Source of the DNA: Siminovitchia thermophila
Lineage (GTDB): Bacteria; Bacillota; Bacilli; Bacillales; Bacillaceae_C
NCBI RefSeq assembly: GCF_016909185.1
Contig: NZ_JAFBFH010000002.1
Coordinates: 172,590-236,589 of the forward strand
Reading direction: 5' to 3'
Length of the DNA: 64,000 nt
In this document: positions 28,251 through 36,290 of the stretch, one piece after another
Numbering within the stretch: the first letter of the stretch is position 1
Layout: every line of letters begins with the position of its first letter
Notes under the pieces: generated by a model
Database searches by the model: none
What the model was told of the DNA's origin: nothing
The model's input: the letters and a program-made list of their open reading frames with translations, nothing else
Made by a program: the position numbers and the translations under genes

Positions 28251-29843
28251 TTAAAACCCCATTTTCACAATGAAATAACCCCAAATAACGATCGACATAA
28301 TGAGAAATGCAATGGCATAAATCATTGTCGTTTTATACTCTCTTTTTAGTTCGACAATTCCATTTTCCTTCTTTAAAATAGTTGCAATCGTAGAGGTGGA
28401 AAGTTTCACCGTTTTCATTTTTTGATAAAATGTGATTTCATGCTCATTAGGCTTCGTCATAAAACCTATTACGAAAAGAGCAATAATAGACAAAATCATC
28501 GAGATATAAAAATGGTCAAAGTTTGGTGACAAGTGAATGATTCCACTTTTATTCAATTCTCCTAAAACAATGAAACTAATTACGCCAACTGTCATGCTAG
28601 CAATGGCGGCTTTACTATTCATTCTTTTCCATTCAAAGCTGGCAATAATCGTCGGCATCCAAGATACGGCAAAAATGGAACCAGCGTATATGGAGATCCA
28701 GAAAATCGTTGATGGTTGCATGATTGCAACGATACAAACGAGAACAGCAATGAAAACTTGTGCGACCCGTCCCAAAATCAGTCCTTTCCTCTCATCCATT
28801 TGTATATGCAAAATATTCTCAAATAAATCTTTAGCAAGCGCAAAGCCTGTTAAGACAAACAGTGTCGAAGCCGTTGACATAATCGAAGCCATTAAACCCG
28901 CCAATCCTACACCTGCCAATGATGGTGGAGTATAGTCCATTAATCCAACGATAAACATCCGATCAGCCGGATCAATTCCTGGCTGTAGCACTTGCATCGC
29001 TGCCGCGGCTAAAAAAATAAAAAGCTGCATGAACGGGGCGCAAAAAATACCAATGACAGCTGTTTTCAAAATAACGAAATCATTTTTTGCCGGAAAGACA
29101 CGTGACACCAATGCAGGCGTACAACTAAAAAATAGTATCCACATGATGAATTGAGAAATAACCCAACCGATTGGCCTTTCCGCCGCACCTGTCATTCCCC
29201 AGTAATTGGGAATGACTTCTCCCAAATTTTTAATTTGATCTAAACCTGCTTGTCCGATGATAAGTGGAGCGATGATCAAAGAAATCGCAAGCATCGTGAA
29301 AAACATAAGCGTATCAGTCACCACCACACCAAACATGCCGCCTAACGCACTAAAAACTAAGAGAGCCCCAGTAAATAGTAAAATCAACAGCGGGAATGGA
29401 ATGTCCAATATTTCAGCTAAAACAACTCCAGCCCCGATTAATTGGACGACTCCGTACCCTAATAATGCAACAATCATAATACATACGGCAATAACGGTTA
29501 CCCATTTGTTATTAAATCTTTTTTCGAAAAACTCCGGTATTGTTTGACAATTCAATGATTTCATTTTTCTGCCGACATATATGACAGCAATAAGCGTCCC
29601 AAGCCAAGCGCCAAACGAGCCAAATGCCGCATGTGGAACGGGCCCTTCATTATAGATCATCCCCCCAATTCCAAGCAATGTGACAGCGCTTAAATAAGTA
29701 GCAGCTAAAGTGCCTACGATCAAAACAGTAGAACCTTTTTCTCCCATGACATAAAAGTCATCTTTACTTTTCACATACCTTGTAACAATAACACCGGCAA
29801 TGATATAAACAATAATGACAGCAAAAAACACAATCTTCTCCAT
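28251..29843 (-). CDS. sodium:solute symporter (SSSF)
   Basis: 530 aa, about 13 transmembrane helices, typical SSS family length. Characteristic patterns: DDFYVMGEKGSTVLIVGTLAATYLSAVTLLG at helices 1-2, the helix-5 region GYGVVQLIGAGVVLAEIL, and GLAGLMASIMSTASTLFVLTG with the Na+-site Ser/Thr residues. Substrate cannot be read from sequence; monocarboxylates, pantothenate or proline are family options. It follows the 48-aa membrane protein gene by 4 nt and ends at a terminator, so the pair is one operon. Confidence 0.9.
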   Translation of the reverse strand: MEKIVFFAVIIVYIIAGVIVTRYVKSKDDFYVMGEKGSTVLIVGTLAATYLSAVTLLGIGGMIYNEGPVPHAAFGSFGAWLGTLIAVIYVGRKMKSLNCQTIPEFFEKRFNNKWVTVIAVCIMIVALLGYGVVQLIGAGVVLAEILDIPFPLLILLFTGALLVFSALGGMFGVVVTDTLMFFTMLAISLIIAPLIIGQAGLDQIKNLGEVIPNYWGMTGAAERPIGWVISQFIMWILFFSCTPALVSRVFPAKNDFVILKTAVIGIFCAPFMQLFIFLAAAAMQVLQPGIDPADRMFIVGLMDYTPPSLAGVGLAGLMASIMSTASTLFVLTGFALAKDLFENILHIQMDERKGLILGRVAQVFIAVLVCIVAIMQPSTIFWISIYAGSIFAVSWMPTIIASFEWKRMNSKAAIASMTVGVISFIVLGELNKSGIIHLSPNFDHFYISMILSIIALFVIGFMTKPNEHEITFYQKMKTVKLSTSTIATILKKENGIVELKREYKTTMIYAIAFLIMSIVIWGYFIVKMGF

Positions 29844-29847
29844 GGCA

Positions 29848-29994
29848 TTAATCCCCTTCTTTACTTCTCATATCGGCTTCTAATTTTTTAATCGTTGGCA
29901 AGTATTCTTTTTTTAAAATCCATATGACGACCGCCGAAGAGATGAGAGTTGTAACGATTGCATTTACAAATAAAATGAGTACACCAGTGTTCAT
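29848..29994 (-). CDS. 48-aa single-pass membrane partner of the symporter
   Basis: Start ATG 29994 with GGAGG upstream; stop 4 nt before the symporter ATG. It has an N-terminal helix (LILFVNAIVTTLISSAVVIWIL) followed by a charged, helix-forming tail KKEYLPTIKKLEADMRSK. Small peptides of this kind accompany several SSS and NSS transporters and are thought to be accessory subunits. The strict operon position supports that reading. I do not recognise a named family. Confidence 0.8.
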   Translation of the reverse strand: MNTGVLILFVNAIVTTLISSAVVIWILKKEYLPTIKKLEADMRSKEGD

Positions 29995-30184
29995 TTTACT
30001 AACCTCCTATTATACAAGTGAGATAGGCATGTGCTGTGAACAGGTTAACACTGTCCAACAGCGGTTTTACGTAGCAAATAGCGACACCTCTTTTTGATCA
30101 TTTCACGTCAATCTACTATCAAAACGAGTTCATCCCTATCAAGTGTTTTTATATTTACACCACTCTAGTAAAAATATGTTTTCG

Positions 30185-30590
30185 TCACGATTTTACACTT
30201 TCTAAATTTACCCATTCATTCGGCGCATGAAGATTCCCTCCTGTCAGGCCCGTAACAATCGTTCCGGTAAAAGAACAAAATGAAAACGATTTACTTTTAA
30301 TGTATTGGCGGGCTTTTCTTAACGCTTTAAACATTTCTTGTTCTGGATCAATGCAAAATCCTTAGCATGTGAATCCATAGAACGTAACATCTGGTGGCGA
30401 ATCTTTTAACCATTCCGCCAGCTGTAAGAAAACGCTTTCAAATAAAAGTTATAGCGCCCTTCCTGAACAGGCGGTTTCACGCAAAAAAACAGTGAAAACT
30501 TTATCTGGAATATTCTCCACCACCTTGTTGACACATAGGCAATGTCCTTTTCCAGAAGTTTTCATTCCAAGTCCAACAGGCAAACGATTT
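30185..30590 (-). pseudogene. M20-family peptidase/deacylase relic, C-terminal third
   Basis: Across shifting frames the minus strand gives WLKDSPPDVTFYGF, DPEQEMFKALRKARQYIK and the family end motif LHAPNEWVNLESV before a TGA at 30185. The order matches the C-terminal catalytic domain of M20 enzymes (ArgE/DapE/allantoate amidohydrolase group). The N-terminal metal-binding half is absent. The interval 30000-30185 holds only the promoter region of the symporter operon. Confidence 0.6.
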
Positions 30591-30614
30591 GGTTCATGCT
30601 ATAATATTAAATAT

Positions 30615-30675
30615 AAGGATACCTCCCATCAATTATGGTTGTGAATTCATTTTATCAGACGGTATCCTTTTTTAC
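30615..30675. terminator. hairpin with long loop, possible terminator or leftover element end
   Basis: AAGGATACC at 30615 pairs with GGTATCCTT at 30661, followed on the plus strand by TTTTTAC. The 37-nt loop is long for an intrinsic terminator, so it could also be the inverted ends of a small lost element. Confidence 0.4.
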
Positions 30676-30691
30676 TTTCTAAATAAACAAA

Positions 30692-31031
30692 GAGTCTGAG
30701 ACCCAACTAAATCAACTGATAAAAAAACGAACAATAAAGTGAAACTTCATTCAGTAGGGCACCTACTGAATGTTAGTTGAACCGATCGGGCATTTAGGTG
30801 CCGTTTTCTCACACTTAGACCTTTTGTGGTCAACTCAGGTCTTGAAGTAGGAGTCTTACGGCACCTTACATGCCGGATAAATTGTCCCAGTGTATAATAT
30901 GCAGCTTTTAGCGTAGGCAAAATAGGTAGAATAGCTCGAGCTGAAGATCCCGCAGGAAAGCGACCTTTGCTGTCCGAGGAAGCTGAAGAGACCTGCGGAA
31001 AGCGATGATAGGGGTCTTTTTACACAAATAA
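30692..31031 (+). repeat. structured repeat, copy C (internally shortened)
   Basis: Same element order as copy D, but hairpin 1 has a 3-nt loop (GTAGG GCA CCTAC) and a stretch around the CTCCTGCGGG hairpin is deleted. It ends at ACACAAATA without the 3' tail. The long arm ATTTAGGTGCCGT / ACGGCACCTTACATGC is kept. Confidence 0.88.
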
Positions 31032-31032
31032 A

Positions 31033-31064
31033 CCGAACAATTATAAATGAATTGTTCGGCTTTT
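31033..31064. terminator. bidirectional-looking terminator hairpin
   Basis: CCGAACAATT / AATTGTTCGG stem with a 7-nt loop and CTTTTG after it; it directly abuts the end of repeat copy C, replacing the tail found in copies A and D. Confidence 0.65.
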
Positions 31065-31198
31065 GCTATTTTGATGTATCGGCATCAGTCCATCTCGCCG
31101 CCCTGCTCCATGCAACATATTCCACAAACATTGGAATAGAACTTCCCAAGAAACCTTTACAGATAAGAGTGCTACTTATAGATAGGTAAAACGATCAA

Positions 31199-31741
31199 CT
31201 ATGATGCTCTTCTTTCTCGCGGCCAAATAAAATAAGAGATAGAAATAACAAAATCAATCAGGAGAATGGCTGCCCACACTTTTAATGTACTGAAAAATAC
31301 GGAAGTGCGTGCTGGATCATCAACTAAGTAAATTAAGGAGATTAAAAAACCTGTTCCAATTACATAAGCGAACAAATGCTGAAAAGAGCCTTTTAAAGAG
31401 TGGCGAGCGTAGGAAAAGCCAGTCTTTCTCTCTGGCTTTTCCCCCTGTTTTTTCACGTAATATAAGAACCTTTCATCAGCCCACCTAATCATACTTTTTC
31501 CAAATGCAACTGAAACGCCTAAATAAATAGCAGCAATTGCATGAGCTCGTGTGGCCGTACCCCCATTTAATAGATCAAAAGCAGTCACGATTAAGAGAAA
31601 CAAATCGATGACAGGTGTTAAAGCTAAAAAGAAAAAACCCATTTTTTTACGGTTGAATACATAACGAAACACGAGCCCGAGCAAAATGACAACCCAAAAA
31701 CTAACTTCGGCTAAAATAATTGCCCAAACAATCACACTCAT
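31199..31741 (-). CDS. ymcC: YmcC-like integral membrane protein
   Basis: 180 aa from ATG 31741 (GGGGTGAT upstream). Five to six hydrophobic helices separated by short basic loops; a cytoplasmic stretch KKQGEKPERKTGFSYARHSLKG lies in the middle. Length and layout fit B. subtilis YmcC, which is divergent from the TetR gene pksA; the same divergent arrangement occurs here. Function unknown. Two related operator-like boxes lie in the shared promoter region, so it is a likely target of the TetR protein. Confidence 0.65.
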   Translation of the reverse strand: MSVIVWAIILAEVSFWVVILLGLVFRYVFNRKKMGFFFLALTPVIDLFLLIVTAFDLLNGGTATRAHAIAAIYLGVSVAFGKSMIRWADERFLYYVKKQGEKPERKTGFSYARHSLKGSFQHLFAYVIGTGFLISLIYLVDDPARTSVFFSTLKVWAAILLIDFVISISYFIWPRERRAS

Positions 31742-31759
31742 CCGATCACCCCTAATTAG

Positions 31760-31824
31760 CACAGTTGTATTATTTAAAATCAGTATACACCAATGTTTTT
31801 TTCAATACAATTGTGTTATTTAAT
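31760..31824. promoter_or_regulatory. two related operator-like boxes in the ymcC/tetR divergent promoter
   Basis: CACAGTTGTATTATTTAA at about 31761 and TACAATTGTGTTATTTAA at about 31806 share ACAxTTGT and a TATTTAA tail, about 45 bp apart. They frame the ymcC promoter and precede the -35 box of the TetR gene. Binding by the TetR protein is inferred. Confidence 0.5.
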
Positions 31825-31852
31825 TGTCCAACATATCTTTGTATGTTAAAAT
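31824..31852 (+). promoter_or_regulatory. sigma-A promoter predicting a leaderless tetR mRNA
   Basis: TTGTCC (31824), 17-bp spacer, TAAAAT (31847-31852). Only CCACAT separates the -10 from the ATG at 31859, so initiation 6-8 nt downstream would fall on the start codon itself. No ribosome binding site exists in front of the gene. Confidence 0.6.
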
Positions 31853-31858
31853 CCACAT

Positions 31859-32452
31859 ATGCCAAAAATTGTGGATCATGAAAAAAGACGTAAACGGATT
31901 GCAGAGGCGATGTGGAAAGTTATTTTGAAAAAGGGGATGGAAGGAGCGACAGTACGAAATATTGCCCAAGAGGCGGGACTATCATTAGGTGCGTTGCGCC
32001 ATTATTTTCCCAATCAAGATGAATTGATTGTGTATGCGATGGATCTCGTACAAGAAAAAGTTACAAAGCGCATTCGGACTAAGTCGGAAGGTGATTTCTC
32101 GCCAAAAGAGATGGTGATGAATGTTTTATTAGACATAGTTCCCATCAATGAAGAACAGCTCATAGAAACGGAAGTCTGGTTTGCTTTTATGGCACATGTA
32201 AAACATCGGAAAGATGAGCTGCCAATACCTGAAGATGGGGTCTTTACAGTCGTGCAACAAACCATTCATTTCCTTGATACACATGGCTTGTTAAAGCCTG
32301 GCTTGGACATTGATATGGAAATTGAAAGGCTATATGCGCTCGTTGATGGGATAGCGATCCACGCTTTGTTAGACCCTAACCGCTTAAGTAAGAAAAGAGT
32401 CATTAAAACAATCGAATACCACCTTGATTCCATCTGTGTTGACCCGCTGTAA
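31859..32452 (+). CDS. TetR/AcrR-family regulator (PksA-like)
   Basis: 197 aa. The N-terminal DNA-binding domain reads RIAEAMWKVILKKGMEGATVRNIAQEAGLSLGALRHYFPNQDELIVYAM, a full TetR helix-turn-helix; the C-terminal domain is the larger BetI/PksA-type ligand pocket. Divergent from the ymcC-like gene as B. subtilis pksA is, though no polyketide cluster follows here. The absence of a ribosome site combined with a well-placed promoter suggests a leaderless transcript. The tandem hairpin array begins about 90 bp after its stop. Confidence 0.87.
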   Translation: MPKIVDHEKRRKRIAEAMWKVILKKGMEGATVRNIAQEAGLSLGALRHYFPNQDELIVYAMDLVQEKVTKRIRTKSEGDFSPKEMVMNVLLDIVPINEEQLIETEVWFAFMAHVKHRKDELPIPEDGVFTVVQQTIHFLDTHGLLKPGLDIDMEIERLYALVDGIAIHALLDPNRLSKKRVIKTIEYHLDSICVDPL

Positions 32453-32542
32453 AATCACACCTTTTAAAATTTTATAATTTTGACATGGCACCCCTACAGA
32501 GAATATATCGTAATTTGGACAGTCATTACTTAGTAGGATTTG

Positions 32543-32925
32543 CTCAAAAGTCGCGAGTATTTCGTTAAAGTGGATAGTAGTACCCTCGAGTGGAGAGTAT
32601 TTCAATAAGGTGAAAAGTATTGACTCACGAATGGTGGGTATTACGAAAATGTGAAGAGTAGTAGCCCTCGAACAGCGAGTATTATGAAAAAGTAGAGTGT
32701 AGTACCCTCGAACAGCGAGTTTACGAAAAAGTAGAGTGTAGTACCCTCGAACAGCGAGAATTACGAAAAAGGAGAAAGTAATACCCTCTAGCAGAGGGTG
32801 CTTCCATAAATGTGAAGAGATTAATCCACGGATGTGAGTATTACAAAAAATGTGAAAGCCCTCAAACAGCGAGTATTACGAAAAAATACCCTCAAGTGGT
32901 GGTATTGGTTACGAGCTGCGAATAA
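32543..32925. repeat. tandem array of about ten degenerate 40-bp hairpin units
   Basis: Units run on a 38-42 bp period between the TetR and SwrC-type genes. The clearest three (from about 32664) read CCCTCGAACAGCGAG followed by TATTACGAAAAAGTAGAG. Each unit has a small stem whose sequence varies but stays paired: CTCG/CGAG in three units, CCCTC/GAGGG at about 32783, ACTCAC/GTGGGT at about 32624. The conserved part between stems is TATTACGAAAA. It is not a CRISPR: units are contiguous and degenerate, with no distinct spacers. No coding frame spans it. Confidence 0.85.
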
Positions 32926-32982
32926 TGTTGAAAAAAGCGGATAGTAATTGTTCAGGAATTAAGGAAATCACCGACTCACCTA

Positions 32983-33014
32983 AAAAAGGCTGTCGAGCAA
33001 AAACTCGACAGCCT
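32983..33014 (-). terminator. terminator of the SwrC-type gene
   Basis: GGCTGTCGAG / CTCGACAGCC perfect 10-bp stem with a 6-nt loop, followed by TTTTTT on the minus strand, about 90 nt after the stop. Confidence 0.93.
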
Positions 33015-33105
33015 GGCTGGACTGACTTCCTTACGGAAAGGCGTGATGTTCTGATCACTTCCCGCTTAAAAAGAGCAGCGAATACCTTTTGTAAAAAAAT
33101 CCATC

Positions 33106-36100
33106 TTACATACTTTCCGTTATTTTGTCTTCTAGCCCAGTATCCTCCTCAAATTTCCCTTTGTTTCTGCGGAATCTTTCAACCGCTCGATATAGCGCAG
33201 GGATTATGACCAATGTGAGCAATGTCGACGTCGTCAAGCCGCCTATAACAGTGATTGCCAATCCTTTTGAAATCAAGGCGGCAGAAACTGACTCCACATC
33301 GGCTGATATCGCTAGCGGTATTAACGCGCAAATGGTTGCAACGGCAGTCATGACGATCGGTCTTAAGCGAATTTTTCCTGCTTCCACGATGGCTTCTTCT
33401 ACTTCCATTCCGCGTTTACGGTTATTTTCAACCCGGTCCAAAAGTACAACCGCATTCGTCACAACGATCCCGATTAGCATTAACAACCCGATTAATGAAC
33501 TCAAAGACAGCGGTTGGCCGGCGATGAGCAAAAATCCAAATGAGCCGATTGGCACGAACAAAATGGAAGTCAAGATGACCATTGGTGTCAACAAGCCATT
33601 AAAGGTCATACATAAGATTAAAAATACCAGGACGATCGCAATGACCATCGATACACCCATATCGGTATATTGCTTCGTGATTTCTTCATTAGCCCCGCCT
33701 GTTTTTAAGCTTACTCCTTCAGGCAGTTTCAATGCATCGACATCTTTTTGTACTTTGTTTGACTCCGCTAAAATGCTATTCCCTTTTATTTCCGCGGTTA
33801 CTTTTGCCAACGTTTTGCCGTTCTCCCGGTTAATCTCAACAGGTGTCTTCATTTCAACGACTTCTGCCACGTCTTTCAGCGGCTTTACACCTCTTGGAGT
33901 TGGAACTTGTAAATCTTCCAATCCCGATTTGCTCGTTATTTTTTTATTGTAATTGATCGTAATATTGATTTTCTCATCTTTTATTTTGTAATCCATTAAT
34001 TCAACAGCATTTAACTGTTCATTGATCAGTCCCATTAATTGGTTGGAATCAATGTTTAACTCTGTTCCCTGCTCATTTAAAGAGATTGACCATTTTTCCC
34101 GAGCTTCATTCATTTCATTTTTTACATTTTTTAATTGATCGTTTTGCTGCAATAAGTTTTCCACTTGTTTTGAAGCCTTCTCCAACGTTTGGAGATCATC
34201 ACCATACAATTCAATGGCCACAATATTCCCCGAAGGCCCTTGTGCTTGTGATAACTCTTCAACCTTTATGTCTGCCTCTGGAACATCCGCTTTGACAAGC
34301 TTGGATAGCTCCTTTTTTAATGAATTGATTTCTTCGTCGGCTGTATAGCCTTTTTTCAATTTCACGATAAAGCCGGCTTCATTGTCTTTTTGCTGGAATG
34401 AGATCGGATCAGCCGGTTTACCAACTTCAGCACTGCTATAATCAATTTCCTTCTTTTCACCTAAATAGTTTTCCACTTTTTTGGCGATTTTGTCTGTTTC
34501 TTCCAGCTCTGTCCCTGCGGGCAGCGTCATACTAATGTTTAATGATGTGCTACTTCCCGCGGGAATGAGCGAAAACCCCATGAGTGGCACTAATGACACT
34601 GAACCGACAAGCAATAGGATCGAAAGAATGATCACCACGCCTTTTCTTCTGATCGCAAGACGAAGAAGTTTTTCATATCCTAACACCATTCTGCCTTCTT
34701 TTTCTTTCGACTTCACTTTTTTGAAAAAGGCGTTCCCTAACACGGGGATAAGCATAATCGCCACAAAGAGTGAAGTTAAGATGGAAATCGCAACGGCTAG
34801 AGCAAACGGACGGAACTGCTCCCCAATCATCCCATCTACAAAGGCAACCGGTAAAAAGACAATACAAGTGATAAAAGTGGATGAGGCAACGGCAGTCATG
34901 ACTTCTTTCGTTGCTTTGAAGGCAATCTCTTTCCTGCTCATTGTGCTGCCTTTTTCCTGCAGCCAACGGTACATATTTTCTATGACGACAATACTATCAT
35001 CGACAATTCGTCCGATTGCGACTGCAAGCCCCCCCAAGGTCATAACATTCAACGTATAGCCAATATAATCCAGTGCCATGATCGTAACAAGAATGGATAC
35101 TGGTAAGGAAATGATTGAAATAATCGTCGCGCGGAAGCTTCGTAAAAATAAGGCGATGACGATGATCGTAAATAATGCTCCAAACAGTCCTTCTTTTACC
35201 AATTTGGAGATGGACGTATCAATTTCCTTGCCATAATTCAGAATAGGATACTTTTCGTACTTCGCTTCTTTCTGATATTCATCAAAAATACTTTCAACTT
35301 TGTCTGTTACAGCAACCGTGTTGGCGTCTTTCTCTTTTGTAATACTGAAAACAAATGCCGGCTCTCCGTTGTAACGAGAAATTTCTTGCTCTTTTTCCGT
35401 TTGTTTAATAGTGGCAATATCAGATAATTTTACACTTGCTGCCGCATCTGGTTGTTGGCTGGTAATGATCAGTTTGTTCAAATCTTCAACGGATTGAATG
35501 GTACCTTTTATATCAACGGGTATTGTTTTCCCATCATTTTCAACCGTTCCAACTGTCACATCGGCATTTTTACTTTGCAGCGCCTCCTGGACAGCTTGTA
35601 AGCTGATTCCTTTTTCCAACGCTTTGTCCTGCTGTAATTCTATTTGCCAACTATTTTCTCTGAGTCCGGTAACCTCTACACCTGCTACCCCTTTCACTTT
35701 TTTGAGCTCGGGCATAATGGTGTCAGTTATTTTTTTCTGAAGTTTATCGCGGTCTTCTCCTGTTATTGCAACTTGATAAACACTATTTAACAAGTGATCT
35801 ATCGTTAAAACTTGTCTATCGGCATTTTCAGGCAATGAAACACTGTTCACAATCGCTTCGAGTTTACTGTTTACCCTGTCAAGATCAGTCCCGAAGGGAT
35901 ATTGAACTTCAAGCGTGACCATATTACTTGTAGTTGAAGCAATGACATTTTCCGCTTCATTTGCCGCCAATATTTTTTCTTCCAGTGGCACAGTAATATT
36001 TTTCTGGGTTTCTTCAGCAGACTGTCCGGGAACTGCTATTTGAATAAATAAAGTGGGAAAGGAGAGATCTGGCATGATCGCCTTTTGAATTTTCGTTGTT

Positions 36101-36186
36101 GAAAATAATCCTCCTCCCAAAACGAGGATACAAAGAAAAAATACAGCTATCCCATTTTTTAGACTCCATTGTGTGATTCTCGACAC
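33106..36186 (-). CDS. swrC: RND-family efflux pump (SwrC/AcrB-like)
   Basis: 1026 aa from GTG 36186 (AGGGGG upstream); the open frame upstream of that has no ribosome site. Twelve transmembrane helices in two halves, two large extracytoplasmic loops, and the RND signatures of the HAE1/HAE2 group: GRIVDDSIVVIENMYRW in helix 4 region and a second-half IGIVVTNAVVLLDRVE. The closest Bacillus relative is SwrC (YerP), which exports surfactin and other amphiphiles. It sits downstream of a two-component system on the same strand, with a terminator between; regulation by it is plausible but unproven. Confidence 0.92.
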   Translation of the reverse strand: MSRITQWSLKNGIAVFFLCILVLGGGLFSTTKIQKAIMPDLSFPTLFIQIAVPGQSAEETQKNITVPLEEKILAANEAENVIASTTSNMVTLEVQYPFGTDLDRVNSKLEAIVNSVSLPENADRQVLTIDHLLNSVYQVAITGEDRDKLQKKITDTIMPELKKVKGVAGVEVTGLRENSWQIELQQDKALEKGISLQAVQEALQSKNADVTVGTVENDGKTIPVDIKGTIQSVEDLNKLIITSQQPDAAASVKLSDIATIKQTEKEQEISRYNGEPAFVFSITKEKDANTVAVTDKVESIFDEYQKEAKYEKYPILNYGKEIDTSISKLVKEGLFGALFTIIVIALFLRSFRATIISIISLPVSILVTIMALDYIGYTLNVMTLGGLAVAIGRIVDDSIVVIENMYRWLQEKGSTMSRKEIAFKATKEVMTAVASSTFITCIVFLPVAFVDGMIGEQFRPFALAVAISILTSLFVAIMLIPVLGNAFFKKVKSKEKEGRMVLGYEKLLRLAIRRKGVVIILSILLLVGSVSLVPLMGFSLIPAGSSTSLNISMTLPAGTELEETDKIAKKVENYLGEKKEIDYSSAEVGKPADPISFQQKDNEAGFIVKLKKGYTADEEINSLKKELSKLVKADVPEADIKVEELSQAQGPSGNIVAIELYGDDLQTLEKASKQVENLLQQNDQLKNVKNEMNEAREKWSISLNEQGTELNIDSNQLMGLINEQLNAVELMDYKIKDEKINITINYNKKITSKSGLEDLQVPTPRGVKPLKDVAEVVEMKTPVEINRENGKTLAKVTAEIKGNSILAESNKVQKDVDALKLPEGVSLKTGGANEEITKQYTDMGVSMVIAIVLVFLILCMTFNGLLTPMVILTSILFVPIGSFGFLLIAGQPLSLSSLIGLLMLIGIVVTNAVVLLDRVENNRKRGMEVEEAIVEAGKIRLRPIVMTAVATICALIPLAISADVESVSAALISKGLAITVIGGLTTSTLLTLVIIPALYRAVERFRRNKGKFEEDTGLEDKITESM

Positions 36187-36248
36187 TTTTCTACCCCCTA
36201 TAATGACTTCAAACAAACGATAACAATGCAATATGAACTGTATATGAA

Positions 36249-36281
36249 CAAAAGTGGCCGCAAAATGAAATTTGCGGCCAC
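36249..36281 (-). terminator. terminator between the sensor kinase and swrC
   Basis: GTGGCCGCAAA / TTTGCGGCCAC perfect 11-bp stem with a 6-nt loop, followed by TTTTG on the minus strand. It separates the two-component operon from swrC. Confidence 0.85.
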
Positions 36282-36290
36282 ATCTGCATT

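Noticed and set aside
32543..32925. CRISPR array
   Set aside because: Units are contiguous and degenerate, with no constant repeat plus unique spacer pattern and no cas genes.
36184..36231. Longer start for the SwrC-type pump
   Set aside because: The upstream ATG has no ribosome site, whereas GTG 36186 has AGGGGG at good spacing and gives the normal RND N-terminus.
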